Assembly: GCF_037975245.1 (NCBI RefSeq)
Contig: NC_092565.1
Span: 2,739,499-2,803,498, forward strand
Reading direction: 5' to 3'
DNA: 64,000 bases
DNA from: Apostichopus japonicus
Taxonomy: Eukaryota; Echinodermata; Holothuroidea; Aspidochirotida; Stichopodidae
The notes below the pieces were generated by a model. It had not been told where the DNA came from. It saw only the letters and a program-made list of their open reading frames with translations, and did no database searches. Positions 20,905 through 32,715 of this stretch are shown one piece after another. The position numbers and the translations under genes were made by a program. Position 1 is the first letter of the stretch. The number at the start of each line of letters is the position of its first letter.

Positions 20905-21040
20905 TCAGCTGAGACGGGGATACCTCCTCCCCTCCTTAAAACCCATCCCCAGGTAATAACATATGCTTTCTTCTTAAAATACTCAGAGATGGGGATGCCT
21001 CCTTCCCCCCCCCCCCATCACTTAAAACCCATCCCCAGGC
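20905..21040. repeat. About 80-bp direct duplication with C-run
   Basis: Two imperfect copies of a segment running from gagacggggatacctcctcc to aaaacccatccccagg. The second copy carries an expanded C-run at 21004-21015. It lies in the intron before the D4 LRR2 exon. Confidence 0.7.
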
Positions 21041-21083
21041 AAGCTTCACCATACAATGTAGTGGAATGAGAGAAGATACTTAC

Positions 21084-21152
21084 AATGTGTGCAATGACTT
21101 GAGTCTTTCCATTCCATTTGGGATAGTGGTGAGCATGTTAGCATCAAGGTAT
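21084..21152 (-). CDS. slit: Slit exon: D4 LRR1 (69 bp)
   Basis: A 69-bp exon encoding YLDANMLTTIPNGMERLKSL followed by HTL. It is one codon shorter than the usual LRR exon; the same 23-residue length occurs in human SLIT2 D4 LRR1 ([20 protein letters not shown]). The acceptor is tgatag after a weak tract and the donor is gtaagt. Confidence 0.92.
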
Positions 21153-22066
21153 CTATCAATCAATCACATCAGAATATCCACACTGGTTAATACTCTTCAT
21201 ATATAAGAGTATTTAATCAAAAGGGATATCTAACATTTATCTCAAAAAGAAAACAAATTCCACACTATTAGTTGAACACCTCATATCAAGAATGTTGCCC
21301 CTAACGAGAGATATGGTTGACCAGCTAATTAAACCCTCCCTAACACTGCAGTACTCCAGAAAGTGGATCTCAATAAGTGATCTTTGGTGACATCATGGTG
21401 ATATTGTTCAAAAATGTTACTTTCCAGGTACAATCTTTCTTGTTGATTTATCCTTGACATGTGTCCTAAACTTTGCTTATAATAATGTTCGCTGAGCTGT
21501 CAATATTTTCTGCACTTGGAAGTTGCTTCAAAATGTCACTTTATTTGTAGAAATATTATTTTCCTCGATGCTTACATGGTTGAGATATTTTAAAGGAAAA
21601 CAAAAACAATTTCAGGATAACTGATATGACAAAATCATTGACTCTGCTGTTGAAAGATGCATTCACAAAATGCAATCAAATTTGACAAATATCATATCTA
21701 ACTAGTTCATGAACTTTGTCAAATTATCATATATCAAATTACAATGTTGACAATTTTAATTTTGCTTGGATAGGTGATTAATAATGGAAAAGCTTCTGCT
21801 ACTGGCATCATTTCCTCATACATTGGAAGCGATTGAAACTTTTAATTTGTTGCTTGTCCCTTTCTTGCTGACATCTGGACGGAGTTGAAGGCTTAGTTGT
21901 CATTCATATAGCAACTCACACAACTACCATAGTTATCATTGTTCCAAAAGTAATATAACACTCGTTTGATGTTTTCTGCAGTTTGCAAGGAGCTTAGCAC
22001 AAGTGATCATCAGGTTGTTAGAATGCTAGCATGTTCCAATACTTAAATGCAGAGAGCTTTACTTAC
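21153..22066. other. Intron between D4 LRRNT and LRR1
   Basis: AT-rich intron of about 0.9 kb. No repeat or coding feature recognised. Confidence 0.5.
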
Positions 22067-22199
22067 AATTCTGTGGCTTCCAGAGGGATGTTCTGCGGAG
22101 GTGTGACAAGCTCCTTCCTACTGCATCTGACGACTGTATTGATGCATGCACACTCACTGGGACAATCTGGAGCAGGCTCACAGCTACTGAAGTCATCAC
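22067..22199 (-). CDS. slit: Slit exon: D3-D4 linker and D4 LRRNT cap
   Basis: A 133-bp exon encoding CPSECACINTVVRCSRKEL and then IPLEATEL. Acceptor tttttcag, donor gtaagt. It matches CPTECTCLDTVVRCSNKGL of human SLIT2. It opens D4, the domain used in dimerisation and heparan sulfate binding in characterised Slits. Confidence 0.96.
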
Positions 22200-22740
22200 C
22201 TGAAAAACAATGACAAACAAAATTGATATTCCTACACATAGAAGCATCAACATACATATTCATATACATTATTCACAAAAATGACGACAAAATTAAGATG
22301 GAGTGAAAAACCAATTTCATGATCATTGTTTTATGATCTGTGGTTTACATTTCATCATAACTGAAAACTCTACAGAAGGACCTGTTTTGGGCCCTGACGT
22401 GACAACAAAAATATATTTCCTGAACAACTTTGGTTCACCACCATTCAAACGTTATATCCACAACATTTCAGCAGATTTGGACAAACGCTCTAGGAGAAGC
22501 ATTTTTTACAATTTCAGAAAATGACCTCTCGTGACCTCAAATGACCCTCAAATTGATAAAATATGATAGCATATATGTAAATTCAAACTACTCATGACAT
22601 TTCAGGCCTTTCTAAAGGACATTCCAAAATAAATTTTGTACCTAAAATCCTCCTTTAACAGTATATAAAACTTTTTTTGATAAAAGGTAATGAAATTCCT
22701 ATATTTGTAAGGAAAATTTCAGTTGTAAAAGATGACTAAC
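22200..22740. other. Intron between D3 LRRCT and D4 LRRNT
   Basis: About 0.5 kb. The part at 22515-22620 (gacctctcgtgacctcaaat and following) is related to the tgacctttgacct dispersed repeat. Confidence 0.5.
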
Positions 22741-22904
22741 CATTGCAAGAGAACTGTTCTGCTCTTAAATCCTCAATAGTCCTATCCCTGATACTGCTGG
22801 GCTCATTGCAACGAGGATTTCCCGTCTCTATCTCTCTTGATTTCAAGAAGTCTGGCAACCATGACAGATGACAGTTACAATTGAGAGGGTTCTCCAGTAG
22901 GTTT
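22741..22904 (-). CDS. slit: Slit exon: D3 LRRCT cap
   Basis: A 164-bp exon starting NLLENPLNCNCHLSWLPDFL and containing ETGNPRCNEPSS and FSCN. It matches human SLIT2 D3 LRRCT (NPFNCNCYLAWLGEWL, TGNPRCQKP). Acceptor cttttag, donor gttagt. Length and phase equal those of the other three LRRCT exons. Confidence 0.96.
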
Positions 22905-24162
22905 CTAAAAGTAAGGGAGAGAAAAAACATAAATAAGATTTATTGCTGCAGAACAATAACCTCCTTTCAAAGAGGAATCTTAATTACAAATACTATACAC
23001 AAAGCAAAAGATATGTCGCAAACATAACCATAAAATGCAAACAATAACAAGGCTTTGACCTAGCTTAATTCCTTGTTTCCTGATTAAAGTAAGCAGATGT
23101 TGTATTGTTCAATTATAACAGCCAGAGAGATATGTATCATCAACTGAAAATTATAAAATAATAGCAAAAATTTTATTGAACGAAATTGAAGACCAAAACA
23201 AACAAAAAGAGATGGAGAAATTGGAGAGAGGTTATGTTTCCTGCACAACTAACTGGCAAGTTCTAAATATGGAAAACCAATGAAGTAAAATACTTACAGG
23301 GTGTGTAAATTTGTGAGTGACTCAAAAGCATCTGGCATTATTGATGTCAAGCTGTTGTCGTACAATGACCTGTGTGAGAGCATCGATGTAGAGACAATTA
23401 ACATCAGAGATTTAATAGGTCATTGGAATTCATTAAGTACAGTGTTAATTTATTTAATTTTACCTTCCAGTTAATACTCCTCTCATCACTGACAGTCCTA
23501 TGATATATTTGAAAAATCAAAGAAAATGTTAGCTAATTGCTTATCTACTGCAAAAGGCCTATGTATGTAAATATGTAACCAGTTAGCCTCTGAAGAAGAT
23601 CCTGCTAGGATCGAAAGGTCAGGCTATTTTCAATCAGCTCTGAGGCCTTCATACAGTTCTGCTTTTCACAATCATGGAAATGTTTCTTGTTTATCAAATG
23701 AGAGAGTTTGTCAAGTTGTCACCAGTTAAATTATTCAGTATTCGACGAGATCTGAGTATGAGAAGGGAATACTAAGGAAACAGTCATTGTAAATAAAGTC
23801 CCAATAAATCTGCACTGATATGATTTGCAAATTTGAAAATATCACCTTTAAATTGGATGAAATAACTTTGGCTCTCTAGTAGTAAAACCATTTATACCAG
23901 AATATCAGAGGATGGACTGTTTCAAATCAATACATTTCAAAAGAAACCTTCACATATCTATATTCACCATTGACACACCACTCCACATGATATTGTCAAA
24001 ATCATGAAGTCATACTATTAATGTACTATTTATTATGGAGAAGCCACATTGTACGAAATATGGATATCAATTCTGCATCAACTGCACAAAATGTCGTCCA
24101 GTCTCAAAATGCTAGCTACAGTCAAATTAAATGATGAAAAAAGAACATCATGGCATACTTAC
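22905..24162. other. Introns around D3 LRR5
   Basis: Two AT-rich introns flank the exon at 23298-23369. Nothing else recognised. Confidence 0.5.
23298..23369 (-). CDS. slit: Slit exon: D3 LRR5
   Basis: A 72-bp exon encoding SLYDNSLTSIMPDAFESLTN followed by LHTL. Acceptor cacacag, donor gtaagt. It matches SLYDNQITTVAPGAFDTLH of human SLIT2. Confidence 0.94.
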
Positions 24163-24234
24163 AAGTCACGCATGGATTTTAATCCCAGGAAGGTTTCATT
24201 AGTTATACAGGTCAGCCGGTTTCCTCTCAAACGT
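24163..24234 (-). CDS. slit: Slit exon: D3 LRR4
   Basis: A 72-bp exon encoding RLRGNRLTCITNETFLGLKS followed by MRDL. Acceptor taacag, donor gtaagt. It matches MLRSNRITCVGNDSFIGLS of human SLIT2, including the Cys. NET is a potential N-glycosylation sequon. Confidence 0.94.
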
Positions 24235-24389
24235 CTGTTAGAAGAAGTAAAAGTGCCATGCTTGAAGCAATTCAAAAACATGCTGTCAGTGTGCTGCAGT
24301 GTGTGCCTTTTAACTTTTTGTGAACAACAAATGTTTGTCAAAGTTTCTCACAGTCACAAGCAAAGAATGACACTTTGTTTACATGCTCC

Positions 24390-24530
24390 AAAATGCCATC
24401 AATGTGATGTAGCATAGGCCACCATCCAACACATGCCATCAATGTTATGTAGCACATAGGCCACCATCCACCACATAATGCTATCAATGTGATGTAGCAT
24501 AGGCCACCATCCAACACATAGAAGGTCAAA
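24390..24530. repeat. Short tandem repeat, about 55-bp unit, 2-3 copies
   Basis: Repeats of atgccatcaatgtgatgtag followed by cataggccaccatccaacac. It lies in the large intron between D3 LRR3 and LRR4. Confidence 0.75.
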
Positions 24531-25866
24531 CAGACTCTGAGATACACCACTGTTAGTGCTTACGGATACTTCAAGAAGTGCAGCTTGCTAATTTGTACAT
24601 CAATTATCTTCAGTTATGAATAATCATAGATGTTTGTAACTCATGACGATGATTCGTGGATGATAGTTTCATAGCTTTCAAATCACGTTGCATTAATCTC
24701 CCAAAAGTTGGGGACCCAAAATAAAATGAATCATTTAGGATAAAAAAGATAATAACAGTGCGTGCTGTAGAAGTGATATGGTGATCCCGTAAAATTGATG
24801 TTTTCCTCATCAGTACTTTGAGATGAAAGTCCTTCATTCAATCAGTTGATGTATTTACCTTTAACAACATATTAGTGACGGATAAGCATTTATATTTATA
24901 CTTCACATGGCACGTAGATAGAAAAACATATCAATCTGTAGTTTTTATAACTCTGAATTTCTTGTTCTTAATGGCATGCAAAGTGTAAGACATAAATGAG
25001 AAAATCCTTTGTATCTCGTTTGCATGATGGACCAGAATCACAGATACTCTTGAACATGTTGGCTTGATTTTCATTTTAATGTTTTGCATGCAGCAGTGAA
25101 GATGAAGATGAGTTACAATTTTCAACTGTGCTACCTCTGTGAATTTTTCACCAAAAAAATATGTGCAAGGTTAAGAAACAGGAATGACTAAAGTAGCAAG
25201 TTGGCCTTTTGTTTTAAGAAATGTTGTGCAAAATGACAGCAAATAAGTATTACAGATGAAGTACTATCTTTGAATACAAAATGTAATCCCACGAAGTGCG
25301 ACACTCAACTTAAGTACCAATGTATCTGACAGATTGTAAGAGACAGCTCATCTAAAAACTATGTGATTGAAGTTTAAAAAGAAGCAAGACGAAGTGATTT
25401 GCAAGAAGAATAGAAAGGTCATGATCAAGTGATATGATGAGAGTGAAAAAAAGAAATAAATGAAACAGTTTACTTGAGGATGAGATGGTAAGAAACTACG
25501 GAGATATACTGAACACTACTTGAAGAGTAATACACTATTAATGAAGTCTTCTAGGTCAGTAATGTGAACCATTTCACTTCAATGAAGTGATGCCATACAC
25601 CTCACAACTGTGTTTGGTTGAATGGTTGAAGTAGGCTCAGGTTACTAGGGAACTACAAGACACATTCTCTTCACATACTCCAGGCTCTATTCAGTAATAC
25701 TGTGTACTTTGCAGTTCTTCAATCATGGATAAACCGTTCTCAGATTTGTATGTTTTATTCAATTTTGAGAAGCTTTATCAGGTTCTACAGAACTAAAAAC
25801 CACATTCTCTTCAAATATCCAGACTTTATTGAGTAATACTATGTACTTTGCCATTTTTCAACCATT

Positions 25867-27158
25867 ACTGATAGTCTACTAGGTACTAATGCACAAACCA
25901 ACTGATAGTCTACTAGGTACCAATGAACAAACCGACTGATAGCCTACTTGGTACTAATGCACAAACCAACTGATAGTCTACTAGGTACCAATGAACAAAC
26001 CGACTGATAGTCTACTTGGTACTAATGAACAACCCAACTGATAGTCTACTTGGTACTAATGAACAACCCAACTGATAGTCTACTTGGTACTAATGAACAA
26101 CCCAACTGATAGTCTACTAGGTACCAATGAACAAACCGACTGATAGTCTACTTGGTACTAATGAACAACCCAACTGATAGTCTACTTGGTACTAATGAAC
26201 AACCCAACTGATAGTCTACTAGGTACTAATGCACAAACCAACTGATAGTCTACTAGGTACCAATGAACAAACCGACTGATAGTCTACTTGGTACTAATGA
26301 ACAACCCAACTGATAGTCTACTTGGTACCAATGAACAAACCGACTGATAGCCTACTTGGTACTAATGCACAAACCAACTGATAGTCTACTAGGTACCAAT
26401 GAACAAACCGACTGATAGTCTACTTGGTACTAATGAACAACCCAACTGATAGTCTACTTGGTACTAATGAACAACCCAACTGATAGTCTACTAGGTACCA
26501 ATGAACAAACCGACTGATAGTCTACTTGGTACTAATGAACAACCCAACTGATAGTCTACTAGGTACCAATGAACAAACCGACTGATAGTCTACTTGGTAC
26601 TAATGAACAACCCAACTGATAGTCTACTTGGTACTAATGAACAACCCAACTGATAGTCTACTAGGTACCAATGAACAAACCGACTGATAGTCTACTTGGT
26701 ACTAATGCACAAACCAACTGATAGTCTACTAGGTACCAATGAACAAACCGACTGATAGTCTACTTGGTACTAATGAACAACCCAACTGATAGTCTACTTG
26801 GTACTAATGAACAACCCAACTGATAGTCTACTAGGTACTAATGCACAAACCAACTGATAGTCTACTAGGTACCAATGAACAAACCGACTGATAGTCTACT
26901 TGGTACTAATGAACAACCCAACTGATAGTCTACTTGGTACTAATGAACAACCCAACTGATAGTCTACTAGGTACTAATGTACAAACCAACAGATAGTCTA
27001 CTAGGTACTAATGCACAAACCGACTGATAGTCCACTAGGTACTAATGAACAAACCGACTGATAGTCTACTAGGTACTAATGTACAAACCAACTGATAGTC
27101 TACTAGGTACTAATGTACAAACCAACTGATAGTCTACTAGGTACTAATGAACAACCCT
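25867..27158. repeat. 34-bp minisatellite, 38 units with higher-order pattern
   Basis: The unit is actgatagtctactaggtac followed by taatgcacaaacca. The first unit starts at 25867 and the last at 27125, exactly 37 x 34 bp apart, so the array has no net length change over 38 units. There are three main variants. Variant A has ggtactaatgcacaaacca, variant B ggtaccaatgaacaaaccg (with a GGTACC site), and variant C cttggtactaatgaacaaccca. They recur in a B-C-C or A-B-C-C order. The flank at 25670-25866 holds two diverged copies of a different segment of about 140 bp. Confidence 0.97.
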
Positions 27159-27651
27159 GCAACAGGACATCCTACATGCACAAACTCAAGCCATATCCAT
27201 GTAAACAAAATGCCAGGTCAAACCTCTCCTCACCTTTCTTTGAGCAACATATGTTATTTAAAACTTAAGATTGAGCCATGATGCAAAAAATAATAACGAT
27301 AATAAGAAAAAAAGGAAACCCTTCCTGTTGTAAGTGTGTGCCACTCTAAATGATACGAGGGTAAAAACTTTTGCTTCAAGTTTGTGAATGCTTAGTTTTT
27401 ATCAATGTTATTTAAACTGCTATTAAACACAAAATACTTTCATCATTATTAAACACGCTGTTATAGCCAATCAGAGAGAAGAGAATGTGCGTAACTGCAG
27501 TCTGCTGTAAAGAGAGAAGATTAGAAAGACAAAGCGACTTATATGAAATAACAAAGAAAATATATATGTTAGAGGCACATGACTCACAAACCATGAGGAG
27601 GAAACATGCGTACACATCAACACAACGTAATATCACAAACAAAATACTCAC

Positions 27652-27723
27652 AAAATTCGTAGATTTTTCAAGCCGCTGAATGCCTGGTCAGGAAGTTTGG
27701 TCAACTGGTTACTAGTCAACAGC
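27652..27723 (-). CDS. slit: Slit exon: D3 LRR3
   Basis: A 72-bp exon encoding LLTSNQLTKLPDQAFSGLKN followed by LRIL. The acceptor is cgtcaag, with a weak pyrimidine tract, and the donor gtgagt. It matches LLTSNRLENVQHKMFKGLE of human SLIT2. The following 3.4-kb intron (24235-27651) carries the 34-bp minisatellite at 25867-27158. Confidence 0.93.
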
Positions 27724-29243
27724 CTTGACGAACAAAGAACACAATGCAACAGGGGTCAAAGGTCAACAAATGAGCCACACAGTTGCAAGCTTGACCTCGA
27801 CAAGGGTACATGTCGTTTTTGTAACGATTAGATAGGAAATGGGTCCATTGTGGGCACTTGGAAACTCCAATCAAATAACAAGCTCTAAGAACAGTGATTT
27901 CCTTGAGGCTGATGAACGTGTGTTTCTATAATGCTATATCTGTGCCACTTGAGATCACAGATTCTGAGGAGAATTCATGAAATTTGACGGAAGTACAAGA
28001 GGAGAGAGAAGTGTTTTTACTAAGACATCCTTGAGCAGCTTGTATAATGCGATCTGGAAATACTTGCACTTGACTGTTCCCACAAACCCTTCCATCTCTA
28101 TCACCCCACCCCACCACCCACCCCCCAATCCTATATCCTAAATATCGATTTTGATTTGTTTTCTTTCGTTTAATCAGAATGTGTAGGCTCACAAAAAGCT
28201 TGTAGGAATGTTGAAAGGGGTATGTTTCATTGGCAATATAAAAAATTCCTATTAGTTCATTTAACAAATGTGAAAACATTAATAGAAAAGACATTTTTAG
28301 CAACAATTTTGGCATGCTTTTATTCTTCCATTTTTTCATAAAAACTGCAAAGAACTTTATATATGAAAGTGAGAATTGGAGCTTCAATGTGGAAATAAGG
28401 GTGCATTGCTTTCACAAGTGGCATACATCTTTCGTGTGCAGATTTTTCAGGGGTGCAGCGATTGTGATGTCAAGTACAATAGTATCAAGATATTTCAGAC
28501 AAAGTTTTGGCAGGTTTTTAGAGTTTTATAAATGTAATTAAGGTCTTTCTGAAGGGAAGGTTGCAGGAGCTATAGGCAAATTTTGATGCACAGCTGTGAA
28601 GTGTGTGAGCATCTATGTCGTGTTGCACTGTGCCAGTAGGGAGCATGTGTCGTCACTGAGTACTATGATAGACTATCATTAAACAGTCGTGAGGTGTGAG
28701 TGAGCAAGACAGATAGGGAGAGTGCAAGTATACATTGCTGTTGTTTCAAACCAGCCATTATCGCCATTTTCTAGTTCACCTTTTGTAGTTCAAAATGTTT
28801 ATGTTTGAAATCTCACTGTACAAGTGCTCTATTTAAAGGTAAAGGAGATTACAAAAACAGATCATGCAAACACAATAGGTAACGTGAAACCGAAGCACAG
28901 ATAGCATGCATGCAGATGGAGGAAGACATCTTTATACTTCATTTGGGATAACTCTTCAGTAATACAGAGCTGATAAAAACAAACAAAGGGAAGTTGAATG
29001 GTAAGCAGACAAATTACACCCTCGTTCTTCGTCTGACAGACTGAAATCTATCGGCCACAGACACAAATTTCAATTGGTGGTATAACATTGAAACAAGCTG
29101 AGTATATTAATCATAATGGGTTGGGTCGGTAGGGATTTGGGTGACTGGAGGTAATTTAACCATCCACAATCAACTCAACAGGATATGGGTTTTTTTTTTA
29201 TGTTTATCCTGAAATATCATGAATTCCTCAAGACATCACTTAC
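27724..29243. other. Intron between D3 LRR2 and LRR3
   Basis: It contains a DR1-type gggtcaaaggtca at 27753-27765 and a C-rich run at 28101-28127. Otherwise plain AT-rich intron. Confidence 0.5.
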
Positions 29244-29315
29244 AGTTCTGCAACGGACACAGCTCCATCGAACGCTCCTTCTTCAATTATTGATATTCTG
29301 TTTTCTCTCAGATCT
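29244..29315 (-). CDS. slit: Slit exon: D3 LRR2
   Basis: A 72-bp exon encoding DLRENRISIIEEGAFDGAVS followed by VAEL, between a ccttgcag acceptor and a gtaagt donor. It matches human SLIT2 D3 LRR2 (NFSNNKITDIEEGAFEGAS), sharing the IEEGAF-GA core. Confidence 0.94.
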
Positions 29316-31147
29316 CTGCAAGGAAAGTTAAGTGTGGTGTAAAAAACTGGGAAGCCCAAACTCTATAATTTACCCAAAATACATCCATCTCCTAAAGAGC
29401 TAATGGGTGGGGCAAATGGGTGGGGGGGGGAAGGAGAATATTTGGAGAACAAAAACCGAAACTAAATAATCCCTTTAATACTTCTGATGGGAAAGCAAAC
29501 ATAGCTTTGCAATATTAAAACTAACTGAATTTGACTTGCTTGTGCCTAATCTGTACAAACTGCTCATAGTGGGTTGATGACTTCAATTCCCAGACATACT
29601 TAGAGAAATAGTTGCTGAAGTTGAACTTGTGAAAGTACTTATGAGGTTCACATTTCCAGCATGATTTTCACGAGCATTGCAAACACCTGTCTTGATCTCC
29701 AAGATCATTGGTGTCCACATGTCAACATCATGATGGCACTAGAAAGAAAGACTTGTCTATCAAGCTACAAGCCTGAAACAGATTGGTCAAATATACACCT
29801 AACCAATGTTGTTCTGAAATACCGCCCTCTATTCCATGTGCAACCAGCTGCGGTGGAACAGAAGTATGTCTCATACCAGTAAACAAGATAGAGATTGGTT
29901 TTCTGTAGTATAACAAATTGAAGCTTATGTGTTTATTCAAGTTGATGGAATCGAACCAAGAATAGCGAGTTGATTATACTACTTAAATGATAATGAGTTA
30001 AAATTGTCAACATTGCTTTTACGAAGATTATATTTTAGGATGTTGATACTGTCCAACTCCTAGATGGTTCCGTATTAGAAATTATTTGATATAACAGAGA
30101 GTCTCTACCTGCAAAAGTCAAATTTATTCATACCACCTTGTGACCTGTGGTCTATATGACTGCTGCTATAAGACTGTTAAAGACATTGAAGACTCGCGCA
30201 CAAAGAAAGGTCTCATGCCAGTAATCTGACCTAATTTCGAATGAGGTGTAACAGAAGTGTTAGACACCACCATCGATCCCTGAAAATACACACACAGTTT
30301 GCTACCGTCGGTAATTAGACACTAGTACACAGTCAATACATGCAGCTACGGTCAATACACACAACACAGTGTACATAGCAGCGATGCACATCTCAGGTCT
30401 AGATAAAAAGATAAGAAGGTATCATATTTCATTACTGTCTGCATTTCGTAGCGACAAGAAGAAACTTCACTTGCAAGCAACAGAAAGTTAACTTTTTTCA
30501 GATGGTGGCACACGGTTTGGGGCGAGTCTTCAATGCCTTTAAATACCCCCTCTTAATCCCTCTGCTCCGTCCATCTGTCCACACACGTTGCCCCGTCTTT
30601 TGCCTTTAACACATGTCTGCACTAGGTTCTAGTGACAGTAACAAACTATTTTGAAACAGTAACCTATTTCTTACAATTTCTTCAGCCTTTGCAGGTTGTG
30701 AAACAGTCCGTCATTTGATATCCTGGTGAGCTCATTACCATTCATTCGTCTGCAAAGAGAGAGAATAGAAATTAGACACACCAACACAGACAAGTGACAT
30801 GTTTCCAGGTTTATGGGTAATGCATAACACCAAACCTCTTTTACAGGGCAGGTTCATATTGAGCTATTTATTGCATTATATAATTCAGCATATTGCCTGA
30901 AGCAATATTAATGTAAAAGTAAGACAGGACGTATGTAATTTTGTAATAGGATATAATATGTACATAATGTACTGTATACCATAGTAGGATATAATGTATG
31001 ATAAAGACAGAAGACTTAGTGACACAATGCTGGCAGTAAATATTTACTGATAAATGTTTACCTCTCTTTCTGTTACCCTAATCATTTACATTGTACAACT
31101 ATTTATTTCTTTAATCTTACACAAATCAATGAAAGAGTATGACTTAC
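29316..31147. other. Introns around D3 LRR1
   Basis: Two introns flank the exon at 30675-30749. There is a G-run at 29420-29429. No repeat or coding sequence recognised. Confidence 0.5.
30675..30749 (-). CDS. slit: Slit exon: D3 LRR1 (75 bp)
   Basis: A 75-bp exon encoding RMNGNELTRISNDGLFHNLQ followed by RLKKL. It is one codon longer than the usual 24-residue LRR. The extra residue is also present in human SLIT2 D3 LRR1, which supports the orthology. Acceptor tttgcag, donor gtaaga. Confidence 0.94.
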
Positions 31148-31298
31148 AGTTCGGTGGTGTAGGTAGGAATACCCTCTGGGATTGATGGTAATCCTTTGTT
31201 TGAGCAGTCTACAATGGCACCGTCACAGTCACATTCCTCCGGACAATCGTGGTCAATGAAACATTCTCCAGCTCGCTCCGTACGGAAGGATTCAGCTC
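31148..31298 (-). CDS. slit: Slit exon: D2-D3 linker and D3 LRRNT cap
   Basis: A 151-bp exon encoding a short linker and the LRRNT cap [19 protein letters not shown], then [12 protein letters not shown]. Acceptor gttgcag, donor gtaagt. It matches CPEKCRCEGTTVDCSNQKL of human SLIT2 and opens D3. Its phase joins it in frame to the exon at 30675-30749. Confidence 0.96.
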
Positions 31299-32006
31299 CT
31301 GCAACAGGATTAAGCCACAATTTTTATTGAAATTATGTGTTAATTGGTTGTAATATTTGAGTACCTCCTGGAGAGATTCTTGTCATAAGATTTCACACTG
31401 ACAAGGGTAGGAGTAACTTACATTATTAACGAGATCATTGGTTGATTTTTTAAAGTTTGAATTCAAGGAAGGTCAAGCATTATTGTATCATAAAGATTGT
31501 CTTCCTTTAGTGAGTTCATAAGGTATGTCTGTTCATCAGGAACTGACATAAGGGTACAAGACTTCACAGATCATTTGTGAGGAAGCCTAATAAGCAGCTG
31601 CACTAGCAATGGGAAGACAAATTTTGAGATTGATGGATAATAAATGTATGATAATAATTATTTCTGTAATGCTAACAACGATAATCATGTTTTCTAAAGT
31701 ATAACAGACAGGACATTCATGAATATTAAATTCCCAGAATGTTTCATGAGAAACAAATCGGGGCATTTTATAAACAATTGATATTGCTAAACTTGAGCTC
31801 ATGTCTTAAAACAATTTGGCTTATGCTAACTTACCCTTTGACCAACTTTCCAGGAGTTCATTTAATATTTTACAAGTCAACAACAAAGTTTTGCAGAAGT
31901 TCATAGTACATCCATTCACTTCACAATAAATGACACATCATGGCTTCAATGTGCTGACAGGACAGATTCATCAAGAAAACTGTCCTTTTGATGACTGCTT
32001 CTTGAC
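31299..32006. other. Intron between D2 LRRCT and D3 LRRNT, part before the MITE
   Basis: AT-rich sequence. Its end carries the left target duplication of the MITE at 32007-32383. Right of the MITE is a C-rich run at 32398-32424. Confidence 0.5.
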
Positions 32007-32383
32007 CAGTGGTGGAGCGTCCATACAGTCGGAGGGGGCGGATGCCCCCCCTGACGGACTCAAATGGACTGCTGGCGCCCTTTTCAGCTTTTTACTACTT
32101 TTTACTTATTCGCGATTATTGACTTTTTTTATTGCGCTCTCATCTACCTATTGAAATTTGTCACATTCTGTTGGTGTAATTTTATGACAAAGTGGCGATG
32201 ACACCTATTTATTCTTCTTTTATCTGCAAATTAGCAAGGCCCGGAAAGGGTCATTTCCTGCGATCTAGGGAGTATCTTTACCTCAAACATTTTCTGTACG
32301 CTCCACGCCAACCTGATAGTGTGGAAAGCGCCCCTACAGACCATTCTTGCCCCCCCTGACCAATACCCCTAACTCTGCCACTG
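32007..32383. mobile_element. hAT-type MITE (377 bp)
   Basis: It starts CAGTGGTGGAGC and ends with CTCTGCCACTG, whose reverse complement is CAGTGGCAGAG. The flanks are ttcttgac (31999-32006) and gtcttgac (32384-32391), an 8-bp target duplication with one mismatch. Internally it has ggaggggg/cccccc runs near both ends and no transposase. CAGTGG ends plus 8-bp duplications are typical of non-autonomous hAT elements. It sits in the intron between D2 and D3. Confidence 0.8.
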
Positions 32384-32551
32384 GTCTTGACAATTTCTCC
32401 CCCTCCCCCCTCCCCCCTCCCCCCAAATAAAATTCTTGATACATCAAAAGTCACAGCAGTAGAATAATCTTTCTTTCATATGTTCTTTCTTCCTAGTGCT
32501 GTAATGAGCATTGCCCTAAAAAGCATACAGGGATAAAATACACAAACAAAC

Positions 32552-32715
32552 CTCTGCATTTAAATTTGATGCTCTTAATTTTTGCCAGTCTCTTGTTGTT
32601 CATGCGAGCCGGGGCAGTACATCGGGCCCCACTGACCTCTACTGGATTGGAATCCAAATAATCTGCTAGCCACTTCAAGTTGCAATCACAAATGAAAGGA
32701 TTCCTTCCAAGGTGC
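32552..32715 (-). CDS. slit: Slit exon: D2 LRRCT cap
   Basis: A 164-bp exon that begins [20 protein letters not shown] and contains [19 protein letters not shown] and FKCR. It is nearly the same as human SLIT2 D2 LRRCT ([36 protein letters not shown]). Acceptor ttttcag, donor gtttgt, the least typical donor among these exons but in the right phase. It is one of the most conserved segments of the gene. Confidence 0.97.

Noticed and set aside
20582-21069. Plus- and minus-strand frames near the D4 LRR2 exon
   Set aside because: They show no domain and partly overlap a direct duplication with a C-run. Treated as intron.
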